Part shown: positions 9,289 through 18,759 of the stretch, piece by piece | How the letters are laid out: the number at the start of each line of letters is the position of its first letter | Position numbering within the stretch: the stretch's first letter is position 1 | Source of the DNA: DASRWT01 sp963748485 | GTDB taxonomy: Bacteria; Methylomirabilota; Methylomirabilia; Rokubacteriales; CSP1-6 | Reading direction: 5' to 3' | Assembly: GCA_963748485.1 (NCBI GenBank) | Contig: CAVVJF010000009.1 | Coordinates: 1 to 64,000 of the forward strand | DNA length: 64,000 bases | Notes under the pieces: model-generated | The model's input: the letters and a program-made list of their open reading frames with translations, nothing else | Databases searched by the model: none | Told to the model about the DNA's origin: nothing | Position numbers and translations under genes: made by a program

Positions 9289-10080
9289 CTAACCCTCGCG
9301 CCAGGGAATGACCACCCGCTCGAGAACCGCGAGGCCCCAGTGCGAAAGCACACCCAGCGCGGAGAGCAGGACGATGCCCACCATGAGCTTGGTCGTGGCC
9401 ATGAGGTTCGCGGCGTTGAGCACGAGGAAGCCGATCCCCGATTCCACCGCGATCATCTCCGCGGCGACCAAGAGCAGCAGCGCGGTGCCTGCCCCCAGCT
9501 TCAGCCCCGCGAACACCATGGGCAGCGTCGAGGGCACGACCACCTTTCGGATGACGCTCCAGCGGCCCGCGCCGAACGCCACCGCCGCCCGGAGGAGAAC
9601 GGGATCGACCTGGCGCGCGCCCGCGTAGGTGTTGAGGGCGAGGGGGAAGAAGACACCCAGCGCGATCACCGCCACTTTCGAGGGCTCGCCGATCCCCAGC
9701 CAGAGGATGAGCAGCGGCAGGAGCGCGATCTTCGGGATGGGGAAGGTCGCGGCGATGAGGGGCGTCCCCACCGCATCCGCCACCGAGAACACGCCCACCG
9801 CCACTCCGACCGCGATGCCCGCCGCGCCGCCGATCACGAAGCCGAGGACCAGGCGCTTGAGGCTCGCCGCGAGGTGGACGAGGAGCTCACCGGACCCGAG
9901 CATGTCGCCGGCCTCGCGCAGCACGCCCAGCGGCGACGGCAGGAACAGCGCCGGCACCCAGCCGGCGCGGCAGAAGAGCTCCCAGACGACGACGGCGCCG
10001 AGCAGCGCGGCCAGCCGGAGCCCGCGATGCTCGCGGCGGGCGAGGAAGCGCGTGCGGTCCTCGACGGGAACGCGGGGCAT
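9289..10080 (-). CDS. NitT/TauT-type ABC transporter permease
   Basis: A 263-residue inner-membrane permease of the SsuC/TauC family. About six hydrophobic helices follow a charged N-terminus; the coupling loop contains AAVAFGAGRWSVIRKVVVPSTLP, and the C-terminus carries the family motif AEMIAVESGIGFLVLNAA. Its ATG at 10080 follows the ATPase stop by two bases, so it is co-transcribed with the ATPase and the binding protein. Confidence 0.9.
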   Translation of the reverse strand: MPRVPVEDRTRFLARREHRGLRLAALLGAVVVWELFCRAGWVPALFLPSPLGVLREAGDMLGSGELLVHLAASLKRLVLGFVIGGAAGIAVGVAVGVFSVADAVGTPLIAATFPIPKIALLPLLILWLGIGEPSKVAVIALGVFFPLALNTYAGARQVDPVLLRAAVAFGAGRWSVIRKVVVPSTLPMVFAGLKLGAGTALLLLVAAEMIAVESGIGFLVLNAANLMATTKLMVGIVLLSALGVLSHWGLAVLERVVIPWREG

Positions 10081-10082
10081 CG

Positions 10083-10865
10083 TCACGTCTGCCCCTCGAC
10101 GAGGGCGGCCGCCGCCTGCGCGCGGATGAGGCCCCAGATCCGGTCGGCGGTGGCGACGAAGGCGCGATCGCCCAGCATGGCCTCGGTGCGCGGGCGGGGC
10201 AGCGCCACCGGCACCGAGGCGAGCACCCGGCCGGGCCGGCGCGAGAGCACCAGCACCCGGTCGGCCATGAACACCGCCTCCTGGATGTTGTGCGTGACGT
10301 AGAGGATGGTCTTGCGCGTGCGCTCCCACACCTCGAGCAGCTCCTCCATCATCAGGGTGCGCGTCTGGGCATCGAGCGCCGAGAAGGGCTCGTCCATGAG
10401 CAGCACCGCGGGGTCCACGGCCAGCGCGCGCGCGATGCCCACCCGCTGCCGCATGCCGCCCGAGAGCTGATGCGGGTAGCGGTCCTCGAAGCCGCCCAGA
10501 CCCATCTGCTCGATGTGGCGGCGGGCTCGGACGGCGCGCTCGGAGGCGGGCACCCCGAGCTCCTCGAGGCCCAGCTCCACGTTCGCGCGCGCGGTGCGCC
10601 ACGGAAACAGCGCGAACTCCTGGAACACGGTGGCGGTCTGGGGCTGCCCGGCGCGCCGCTCCCCCTCGAAGTAGACGCCGCCGGCGGAGCCCGGCAGGAG
10701 GCCCGCGATGATCCCGAGGAGCGTGGACTTCCCGCAGCCGGACGGGCCGAGAATGGCGAGGAACTCCTCCGGCTCGGCGACCAGGCTCACGTCCTCGAGA
10801 GCGGTCAGCGACTGACCGTCTCGCCCCCGATACGTCTTGCCGAGGCCCTCCACGATAACCCGCAT
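10083..10865 (-). CDS. NitT/TauT-type ABC transporter ATP-binding protein
   Basis: A 260-residue ATPase of the SsuB/TauB type. Walker A is LGPSGCGKST, the Q-loop lies in TVFQEFALFPW, the signature is LSGGMRQR, Walker B is VLLMDEPFSALDAQ, and the H-loop is YVTHNIQEA. It powers uptake through the permease encoded immediately downstream. It begins seven bases after the luciferase-like monooxygenase gene, tying the transporter to that enzyme. Confidence 0.92.
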   Translation of the reverse strand: MRVIVEGLGKTYRGRDGQSLTALEDVSLVAEPEEFLAILGPSGCGKSTLLGIIAGLLPGSAGGVYFEGERRAGQPQTATVFQEFALFPWRTARANVELGLEELGVPASERAVRARRHIEQMGLGGFEDRYPHQLSGGMRQRVGIARALAVDPAVLLMDEPFSALDAQTRTLMMEELLEVWERTRKTILYVTHNIQEAVFMADRVLVLSRRPGRVLASVPVALPRPRTEAMLGDRAFVATADRIWGLIRAQAAAALVEGQT

Positions 10866-10872
10866 GTCCCCC

Positions 10873-11802
10873 CTAGAGCCGCGGTGCCAGGTCGGCGGCG
10901 AAGCGCTCGAGCTGCTCCTCGTCGTCGAAGACGGGGTTGAGCATGAGCATGCCGGCGCCCGCCGCCACCACCGCCCGCAGCCCCTCCGCGCACTCGTCCG
11001 CCGAGCCCCACACCGAGACCTCCCCGGCGAGCTGCGGCCGGTGGTAGAAGGCACCGAACCACTCGGTGAGGCGGCGCGCGGCCCGATCGCGATCCGGATC
11101 CACGGCGATGTAGACGCGCTTGGCCACGGGAAAGGCGGCGGGATCGCGGCCCGCCGTCTCCAGCACGCGGCGCAGGAGCGCGACTTCCTCCGCGAACTTG
11201 GCCGTCGAGAGCGAGCCCGCCCCCATGAACGCGTTGCCGAGGGCCACCGCGCGCTGCAGGGCATTCGGGTGGTGCGCGCCGAACCAGATCGGCGGATGCG
11301 GGCGCTGGCGCGGCTTGGGCTCCATCGGGACGTCCTTCAGGCGATAGAACTCGCCCTCGAACGTAACGCGCGGCTCTGTCCAGAGGCGCTTCATCACGCC
11401 GATCCCCTCGGCGAAGCGGGCGGCGCGGCGCGCTGGCGTGAGCCCGAAGGCGGGATAGACGGCGCCCGAGCCGCCGAGCCCAACCCCCACGTCGAGCCGG
11501 CCGCCGGAGAGGTGGTCGAGGGTGGCCAGGCTCTTGGCGGTGTGCACGGGGCTCCGGAGCGCGGTGAGGAGCACGGCGGCGCCCAGGCGCAGCCGTGTCG
11601 TCGTCGCCGCCGCGTAGGTCAGGAGCTCGATGGGCTCGAGGCTCGGGACCGTCCCGATGACCTGCTCGACAACCCACGCCCCGCTGAAGCCGAGCGTCTC
11701 CGCGCGGGCCAGATAGCGGCGAATACGATCGGCGTCGATCCGATCGGAGGGGGATGGAAACGTCTGGGGGATGGAGACGGCCAGCGGGACGCGGCTGTTC
11801 AC
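10873..11802 (-). CDS. luciferase-like (LLM) flavin-dependent monooxygenase/oxidoreductase
   Basis: A 309-residue (beta/alpha)8 enzyme of the bacterial luciferase-like superfamily, which uses FMN or coenzyme F420. Family features include GFSGAWVVEQV, TRLRLGAAVLLTALRSP, LDHLSGGRLDVGVGLG and PPIWFGAHHPNAL. The GTG at 11802 has an AGGAGG site eight bases upstream. It shares a transcript with a NitT/TauT-type importer, an arrangement resembling sulfonate utilisation (SsuD with SsuABC). It is not obviously SsuD itself, and whether it uses FMN or F420 cannot be decided here. Confidence 0.8.
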   Translation of the reverse strand: MNSRVPLAVSIPQTFPSPSDRIDADRIRRYLARAETLGFSGAWVVEQVIGTVPSLEPIELLTYAAATTTRLRLGAAVLLTALRSPVHTAKSLATLDHLSGGRLDVGVGLGGSGAVYPAFGLTPARRAARFAEGIGVMKRLWTEPRVTFEGEFYRLKDVPMEPKPRQRPHPPIWFGAHHPNALQRAVALGNAFMGAGSLSTAKFAEEVALLRRVLETAGRDPAAFPVAKRVYIAVDPDRDRAARRLTEWFGAFYHRPQLAGEVSVWGSADECAEGLRAVVAAGAGMLMLNPVFDDEEQLERFAADLAPRL

Positions 11803-12335
11803 GATCGGTCCTCCTCTCGTCCGCGCAGACGGGCGGTGAGCGCGGCCACGAACTCGTCCGGGCGGTCCGGCGAGATCACCACGAGCCCCTTTTGCGTGCG
11901 CAGGTAGACGAGATCGTGCGTGTTGGTGATCGCGAGGTAGTGCAGCCCGGTGCGCGGGTTCCAGCGAAGGCCATGCGAGCCGAACAGCGCGTTCAGCCCC
12001 AAGGCCAGGAGACCGCCGATGGGCCGGGGCGTCCGGTCCACCCCCTCTATCACCGAATAGGGCAGCAGACGGGAGAGCCAGCGCCGCTCCAGCCGAACGC
12101 CGCGGGCCTCGAGCGTGTAACCGGCGGGCGAGAGGCCCTGGATCGCCCACACCACGCCCAGGAACGGGAGCGGAAAGATGGTGAGGAGGAGATCACCCGT
12201 CGCCGCCACCAGCGCCACCGAGAGGAGAAAGGGGACCAGCACGCCCAGCCCGATCCCGAACACCCCCGCGATCACCCGCTGCCGCGTCCCCAGCGACGCG
12301 GAAAACGACTCGTCCGTCCGGGTCTCGCGCGGCAC
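11799..12335 (-). CDS. membrane protein with PH-like domain
   Basis: A 178-residue protein with two adjacent membrane helices (about residues 20-70) followed by a beta-rich C-terminal domain resembling bacterial PH domains: YTLEARGVRLERRWLSRLLPYSVIEGV, then DLVYLRTQKGLVVISPDRPDEFV. Such proteins are anchored in the inner membrane with the PH domain probably facing the cytosol; their functions are mostly unknown. The GTG start follows the ndk stop by nine bases, and its stop overlaps the next start by four (GTGA). Confidence 0.65.
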   Translation of the reverse strand: MPRETRTDESFSASLGTRQRVIAGVFGIGLGVLVPFLLSVALVAATGDLLLTIFPLPFLGVVWAIQGLSPAGYTLEARGVRLERRWLSRLLPYSVIEGVDRTPRPIGGLLALGLNALFGSHGLRWNPRTGLHYLAITNTHDLVYLRTQKGLVVISPDRPDEFVAALTARLRGREEDRS

Positions 12336-12344
12336 GCGGCAGCG

Positions 12345-12770
12345 CTATCTCGCGTGGATCTCGTGGGGACCGAAGAAGTACGGGATCTCGAAGGCGGCCG
12401 ATTCGAGCGAGTCGGAGCCGTGCACGGCATTGGCCTCGATCGAGCTGGCAAAGTCCTTGCGAATGGTCCCCGCCGCCGCCTTGGCGGGATCCGTGGCGCC
12501 CATGAGGTCGCGCAGCCGCGCGATCGCGTTGTCGCCCTCCAGCACCATGGGCACGACCGGCCCCTGGGTCATGAACGCGCAGAGGCTCGGGTAGAAGGGC
12601 CGCGCCTTGTGCACGGCGTAAAAGCCCGCCGCCTGCTCGGCGCTGAGCCGCACGAGCTTGGCGGCGAGCACCTTCAGACCGGCGGCCTCGATGCGCGCGA
12701 TGATCTGCCCGATCGCGTTCCGCGCCACCGCGTCGGGCTTGATGATGGTGAGCGTTCGCTCGATGGCCAT
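12345..12770 (-). CDS. ndk: nucleoside diphosphate kinase
   Basis: A 141-residue NDP kinase that transfers the gamma phosphate of ATP to other nucleoside diphosphates through a phosphohistidine. It has the N-terminal TLTIIKPDAV motif and the active-site histidine H117 in NAVHGSDS. Length is normal for the family. It follows sucD by seven bases; the pairing is biologically sensible because NDP kinase can exchange the nucleoside triphosphate made by succinyl-CoA synthetase. Confidence 0.95.
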   Translation of the reverse strand: MAIERTLTIIKPDAVARNAIGQIIARIEAAGLKVLAAKLVRLSAEQAAGFYAVHKARPFYPSLCAFMTQGPVVPMVLEGDNAIARLRDLMGATDPAKAAAGTIRKDFASSIEANAVHGSDSLESAAFEIPYFFGPHEIHAR

Positions 12771-12777
12771 GGCTCCC

Positions 12778-13653
12778 CTATTTCTTGCCGAGCACGCGGG
12801 CCACGGTGGCGCCCATGTCGGCGGGACTCTTGACGGTGGTGATGCCGGCGGCTTCCATCGCCTTCATCTTCTCGGCGGCGGTACCCTTGCCGCCCGCGAT
12901 GATCGCGCCGGCGTGCCCCATGCGGCGGCCGGGCGGCGCGGTCTGGCCGCAGATGAAGCCGATCACCGGCTTGGTGACGTGCTGCTTGATGAAGGCGGCG
13001 GCCTCTTCCTCGGCGGTGCCGCCGATCTCGCCGATCATCATGATCGACGTGGTGTCGGGATCGGCCTGGAAGAGCGTCAGGACGTCGATGAAGTTGGTGC
13101 CGTTGACGGGATCGCCTCCGATCCCCACGCAGGACGACTGCCCAAGGCCGCGCTGGGTGAGCTGGTGGACGACCTCGTAGGTCAGCGTGCCGCTGCGCGA
13201 GACCACCCCCACGGTGCCGACCTTGTGGATGTGGCCCGGCATGATGCCGATCTTGGCCTGACCCGGCGTGATGAGGCCGGGGCAGTTGGGGCCGATCAGC
13301 CGGCTGGCCGTCCGCGCGAGGACCGCCTTCGCGCGCACCATGTCCGCCACCGGCACGCCCTCGGTGATGCAGACCACCAGCGGAACGCCGGCGGCGGCGG
13401 ACTCCATGATCGCGTCGGCGGCGGCGGGCGGCGGGACGAAGATCAGCGCGCAGTCCGCGCCGGTGGCCTTCACGCAGTCCCCCACCGTGTTCCACACCGG
13501 GAAGCCCTCGTGGGTGGTGCCGCCCTTGCCCGGGGTGACCCCGCCCACGATCTGGGTGCCGTACTCCTTGCAGCGCGCGGCGTGGAAGGAGCCTTCCTTC
13601 CCGGTGATGCCCTGCACGAAGACCTTGGTGCGCTTGTCGACGAGGATGCTCAT
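12778..13653 (-). CDS. sucD: succinyl-CoA synthetase alpha subunit
   Basis: A 291-residue CoA-binding alpha chain of succinate-CoA ligase (succinyl-CoA + ADP/GDP + Pi to succinate + CoA + ATP/GTP). It shows the Rossmann CoA-binding region (VQGITGKEGSFH), GPNCPGLITPG, and the phosphorylated histidine H247 in GRRMGHAGA. It follows the beta-subunit gene after two bases, and ndk follows it. Confidence 0.96.
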   Translation of the reverse strand: MSILVDKRTKVFVQGITGKEGSFHAARCKEYGTQIVGGVTPGKGGTTHEGFPVWNTVGDCVKATGADCALIFVPPPAAADAIMESAAAGVPLVVCITEGVPVADMVRAKAVLARTASRLIGPNCPGLITPGQAKIGIMPGHIHKVGTVGVVSRSGTLTYEVVHQLTQRGLGQSSCVGIGGDPVNGTNFIDVLTLFQADPDTTSIMMIGEIGGTAEEEAAAFIKQHVTKPVIGFICGQTAPPGRRMGHAGAIIAGGKGTAAEKMKAMEAAGITTVKSPADMGATVARVLGKK

Positions 13654-13655
13654 GG

Positions 13656-14822
<1,167 letters not shown>

Positions 14823-14830
14823 TAGGTTAG

Positions 14831-15580
14831 TTACTTGCCCGTGAGCTTTCGGGCGAGCCAGACCAGGGGGTCGTACTTGTCGGTGATCACCCGCTCCTTC
14901 AGGGGGATGAGGGCGTTGTCGGTGATGTGGATGTGCTCGGGGCAGACCTCGGTGCAGCATTTCGTGATGTTGCAATAGCCGAGTCCGGCCTTGGCTTGCG
15001 CGAGCTCCAGGCGGTCGTGCGTGTCGAGCGGGTGCATCTCGAGCTCGGCGATGCGCATGAGGTAGCGCGGCCCCGCAAAATGCTGCTTGTTCTCGGGATG
15101 GTCGCGGATGACATGGCAGACGTTCTGGCACAGGAAGCACTCGATGCACTTCCGGAACTCCTGGCTCCGCTCCACGTCCTCCTGCCACATGCGCCGGGTG
15201 CCGTCGGCTTCCTTGGGCCCCGGCTTGAAGGCGGGGATCTCCTTCGCCCGCTCGTAGTTGAACGAGACGTCGGTGGCGAGGTCGCGGTAGATCGGGAACG
15301 TCTTGATGGGCGCCACCGTGATGGTCTCGCCCGGCTGGAACGTGTCCATGCGCGTCATGCACAGGAGCCGGGGCTTCCCGTTAATCTCCGCGCCGCACGA
15401 GCCGCACTTGCCCGCCTTGCAGTTCCAGCGGCAGGCGAGGTCGCCGGCCTGCGTGGCCTGGAGCGTGTGGATCACGTCCAGCACCACCATGCCTTCCTGC
15501 GACGGCACCTGGTACTCGCGGAAGGCGCCGCCCTTGGCGTCCCCGCGCCAGACCTTCATCGTCACCGTGGTGGCGGCCAT
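14831..15580 (-). CDS. sdhB: succinate dehydrogenase iron-sulfur subunit
   Basis: A 249-residue electron-transfer subunit. The N-terminal plant-ferredoxin-like domain carries the [2Fe-2S] cysteines in CKAGKCGSCGAEINGKPRLLC; the C-terminal domain has CIECFLCQNVCHV and CNITKCCTEVCPE for the [4Fe-4S] and [3Fe-4S] centres. It passes electrons from SdhA to the membrane anchor. Its ATG overlaps the sdhA stop by one base (TGATG). Confidence 0.95.
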   Translation of the reverse strand: MAATTVTMKVWRGDAKGGAFREYQVPSQEGMVVLDVIHTLQATQAGDLACRWNCKAGKCGSCGAEINGKPRLLCMTRMDTFQPGETITVAPIKTFPIYRDLATDVSFNYERAKEIPAFKPGPKEADGTRRMWQEDVERSQEFRKCIECFLCQNVCHVIRDHPENKQHFAGPRYLMRIAELEMHPLDTHDRLELAQAKAGLGYCNITKCCTEVCPEHIHITDNALIPLKERVITDKYDPLVWLARKLTGK

Positions 15581-17376
15581 CACTTCTTCTCTCCAAGGAG
15601 CGCCTTGAGCTCGGGCGGCAGGGGGGGAATGGGCTCGATCGCCACGCCGAGACCGCCGCCGGACCGCCGGATCACGACGTTGACGGTGCCGAAGCGATCG
15701 TCGGCGAACGGGTAGTCGTCGCGGGTGTGGCCGCCGCGGCTCTCCTTGCGCTCGAGCGCGCCGCGCGTCACCGCCTCGGAGACCGACAGCATCGAGTGCA
15801 GGTCGAGGGCGAGGTGCCAGCCCGGGTTGAAGGCGCGGCCGCCTTCGACCTTCACGCGCCCGAGGCGCTGCTTGAGCACCGCGATCTCCTCCAGGGCCTT
15901 CCGCAGCTCGCCCTCGGTGCGGATGATGCCGACGAGCGTCTGCATGCACTCCTGCAGATCGGAGTGAATCGCGTAGGGATTCTCGCTGCCCTTGCTCTCG
16001 AAGGGCGAGAGCAGCGAGCGCACCGCCGCGTCCACCTGGGCCGCGTCCAGCGCGGGCGCCGCCTTGAGGCCCTTCACGTACTCGGCCGCCGCCAGGCCCG
16101 CGCGCCGCCCGAACACCACGAGGTCGGACAGCGAGTTGCCGCCGAGCCGGTTGGCGCCGTGGAGCCCGCCCGCCACCTCGCCCGCCGCGTAGAGGCCGGG
16201 CACGCGGGTGGCCGCGGTCTCCGCCTCCACCCGCACGCCGCCCATGATGTAGTGGCAGGTGGGACCGACCTCCATGGCGTCCTTGGTGATGTCCACGCCC
16301 GCCAGCTCCTTGAACTGGTGGTACATGGAGGGCAGGCGCTTGCGGATATAGTCCGTGGGCCGCCGGCTCGCGATGTCGAGGAGCACGCCGCCGTGCGGCG
16401 TCCCCCGTCCCGCCTTCACCTCCGCGTTGATGGCGCGGGCCACCTCGTCGCGCGGCAGGAGATCCGGGGTGCGCCGGTTGTTCTTCTTGTCCTCGTACCA
16501 GGCGTCCGCTTCCTTTTCGTTGTCGGCGGTCTCGCTCTTGAAGAACTCGGGGATGTAGTTGAACATGAAGCGCGTCCCCTCGGTGTTCTTGAGGGTCCCG
16601 CCGTCGCCGCGCACGCCTTCCGTCACGAGGATGCCGCGCACCGAGGGCGGCCACACCATGCCGGTGGGATGGAACTGTATGCACTCCATGTCGATCAGCT
16701 CGCCGCCCGCGTCCAGGGCCAGCGTCATGCCGTCGCCGGTGCACTCCCAGGAGTTCGAGGTGTACTTCCACGCCTTGCCGACGCCGCCGGTGGCGAGGAC
16801 CACCGCCTTGCACTTGTAGGCCACCAGCTCGCCGGTGGCGCGGAGATAGCCCACCGCGCCCGCCACCCGGTCGCCGTCCGTGATCAGGCGCTGGACGTTC
16901 ACCTCCATGTGCACGTCGATGCCCAGCGCCACCGCGCGCTGCTGGAGGGTGCGGATCAGCTCGAGCCCGGTGCGGTCGCCCACGTGGGCGAGCCGCGCGT
17001 AGCGGTGCCCGCCGAAATCGCGCTGGGAGATGAGGCCGTCCTTGGTCCGGTCGAAGAGCGCGCCCCACTCCTCCAGCTCGAGGACGCGGTCCGGCGACTC
17101 CTTCGCGTGCAGCTCCGCCATGCGCCAGTTGTTGAGGAGCTTGCCGCCCCGCATGGTGTCGCGGAAGTGCACCTGCCAGTTGTCCTCCTTCCAGACATTG
17201 CCCATGGCAGCGGCCATGCCGCCTTCCGCCATGACGGTGTGGGCCTTGCCGAGGAGGGACTTGCAGATGAGCGCCGTCTTCACGCCCTTGCCGTGGGCCT
17301 CGATGGCGGCGCGCAGCCCCGCGCCGCCCGCGCCGATCACGAGGACGTCGTACTCGAAGGTCTTGAAGTTCTCCAT
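15580..17376 (-). CDS. sdhA: succinate dehydrogenase flavoprotein subunit
   Basis: A 598-residue FAD-containing catalytic subunit oxidising succinate to fumarate. The Rossmann FAD motif VIGAGGAGLRAAIEA is followed by SLLGKAHTVMAEGGMAAAMG, where the histidine is the usual covalent FAD attachment site. The capping domain carries HPTGM, and the C-terminal helical region contains RGGHTRDDYP. Both ends overlap neighbours by single bases (TGATG junctions), so the four sdh genes form one translational unit. Confidence 0.96.
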   Translation of the reverse strand: MENFKTFEYDVLVIGAGGAGLRAAIEAHGKGVKTALICKSLLGKAHTVMAEGGMAAAMGNVWKEDNWQVHFRDTMRGGKLLNNWRMAELHAKESPDRVLELEEWGALFDRTKDGLISQRDFGGHRYARLAHVGDRTGLELIRTLQQRAVALGIDVHMEVNVQRLITDGDRVAGAVGYLRATGELVAYKCKAVVLATGGVGKAWKYTSNSWECTGDGMTLALDAGGELIDMECIQFHPTGMVWPPSVRGILVTEGVRGDGGTLKNTEGTRFMFNYIPEFFKSETADNEKEADAWYEDKKNNRRTPDLLPRDEVARAINAEVKAGRGTPHGGVLLDIASRRPTDYIRKRLPSMYHQFKELAGVDITKDAMEVGPTCHYIMGGVRVEAETAATRVPGLYAAGEVAGGLHGANRLGGNSLSDLVVFGRRAGLAAAEYVKGLKAAPALDAAQVDAAVRSLLSPFESKGSENPYAIHSDLQECMQTLVGIIRTEGELRKALEEIAVLKQRLGRVKVEGGRAFNPGWHLALDLHSMLSVSEAVTRGALERKESRGGHTRDDYPFADDRFGTVNVVIRRSGGGLGVAIEPIPPLPPELKALLGEKK

Positions 17377-18173
17377 CACAGGATCCTCACGTCGCGGATG
17401 ACGCCCATGGAGACGAGCCGGATGTAGAGATCGGTCAAGCCTACGCTGAAGAGGGAAAGCCAGGCGAACAGCGGATGCCGCTTGTTGAGCTTCGTGATGA
17501 ACCGCCATGCGGCGAGGCGCCCCGGCGCCTTGTGGAACGAGCTCACGTGGCCGCCGCAGACGTGGCGGCAGGAGTGGCACGAGAACGTGTAGCCGGCGAG
17601 GAAGATCACGTTGATCCACATGACGAGGGTGCCCACCCCGATGCCGAAACCGTCCTTGAAGCGGAAGGCGAGAATGGCGTCCCAGGTGAGCAGGACGATG
17701 AAGATCACCGCCACGTACCACGCGTAGCGGTGAAGCGTCTGCAAGACGAGCGGAAAGCGCGTCTCCCCGCTGTAGCTGCGGTGGGCGTCGGCCACCGCGC
17801 AGGCGGGCGGCGAAAGCCAGAACGAGCGGTAGTAGGCTTTCCGATAGTAGTAGCAGGTGAGTCGGAAGAGGCCGGGCCCCCACAGGATCAGGAAGGCGGG
17901 TGAGACCAACCCGATAATGGGCAGGCTCACGTCGGGCAGGGCAAAGCCAAAGGTCGGGTGCAAGCACCCCTTCGTGACGCAGGGCGAGTAGAACGGCGAG
18001 AGGTACGGCGCCGCGAAGTAGTGCGCGTTCTGGAAGGCCGCCCACGTGGAGTAGACGATGAAGCTCCCCAGCACCACCACCACGGTGGCGGGCAGGAGCC
18101 ACCACGTGTCCGTGCGGAGGGTGGCGCGCGGCAGCACCTCACCACGTTGATTGCGAAACAGCGAGTCTGGCAT
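17376..18173 (-). CDS. sdhC: single-polypeptide succinate dehydrogenase membrane anchor with Cys/His cluster
   Basis: A 265-residue integral membrane protein with about five to six hydrophobic segments, occupying the anchor position of the sdh operon; no second anchor gene is present. It lacks the usual four-helix SdhC/SdhD layout. Near the end of one helix (199-214) it has a dense set of possible metal ligands: C199, H200, C202, H204, C206, H209, H214. Length and layout resemble the anchor of mycobacterial Sdh1, which is reported to hold a membrane-embedded Rieske-type [2Fe-2S] centre. I infer a similar centre here. The ATG start is at 18173. Confidence 0.82.
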   Translation of the reverse strand: MPDSLFRNQRGEVLPRATLRTDTWWLLPATVVVVLGSFIVYSTWAAFQNAHYFAAPYLSPFYSPCVTKGCLHPTFGFALPDVSLPIIGLVSPAFLILWGPGLFRLTCYYYRKAYYRSFWLSPPACAVADAHRSYSGETRFPLVLQTLHRYAWYVAVIFIVLLTWDAILAFRFKDGFGIGVGTLVMWINVIFLAGYTFSCHSCRHVCGGHVSSFHKAPGRLAAWRFITKLNKRHPLFAWLSLFSVGLTDLYIRLVSMGVIRDVRIL

Positions 18174-18186
18174 TCGTCCGGTCCCC

Positions 18187-18759
18187 TCAGTCGCGGGCGT
18201 ACTGCTTCATGCCGTCCTGGTAGAGATCGCCGCCGCGGCAGTCGTTGATCACGATGGCGGGAAAGCCCTCGACCTCGAGGCGGCGGATGGCTTCCGTGCC
18301 GAGATCCTCGTAGGCCACCACCTCGAGCTTCTTCACGAAGCGCGAGAGCACCGCCCCGGCGCCGCCGATGGCGCCGAAGTAGACGGCCTTGTGCCGCGCC
18401 AGCGCGTCCTTGACCGGCTGAGAGCGCGCCCCCTTGCCGATGGTGCCCTTGAGGCCGAGCGCGAGCAGGCCCGGCGTGAACTTGTCCATGCGGCCCCCCG
18501 TGGTCGGGCCCACGGAGCCCACCACGTCGCCGGGCCGCGCCGGCGAGGGGCCGGTGTAGTAGATGATCTGCCCCTTCACGTCGATGGGGAGCGGCTGCCC
18601 CGCCTCCACGAGCGGGTGCAGCCGGCCATGGGCAGCGTCGCGCGCGGTATAGAGCGTCCCGGTGATGCGCACGCGGTCCCCGGCGGTGAGCGACTCCACG
18701 TCGGCGTCGCTGAGCGGCGGCGACACCTCCTTGATCCCGTCAGCCGCCGTGCGGATCAC
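18187..18759 (-). CDS. class I fumarate hydratase, beta subunit
   Basis: A 190-residue protein matching the C-terminal (beta) domain of iron-sulfur-dependent class I fumarase. It has the swivelling-domain motifs GTLYTARDAAH, GPTTGGRMDKFTPGLL and GAIGGAGAVLS. The start is GTG at 18759, overlapping the alpha-subunit stop by four bases (GTGA). With the alpha subunit it hydrates fumarate to malate. A related possibility is L(+)-tartrate dehydratase, but the TCA context favours fumarase. Confidence 0.9.
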   Translation of the reverse strand: MIRTAADGIKEVSPPLSDADVESLTAGDRVRITGTLYTARDAAHGRLHPLVEAGQPLPIDVKGQIIYYTGPSPARPGDVVGSVGPTTGGRMDKFTPGLLALGLKGTIGKGARSQPVKDALARHKAVYFGAIGGAGAVLSRFVKKLEVVAYEDLGTEAIRRLEVEGFPAIVINDCRGGDLYQDGMKQYARD

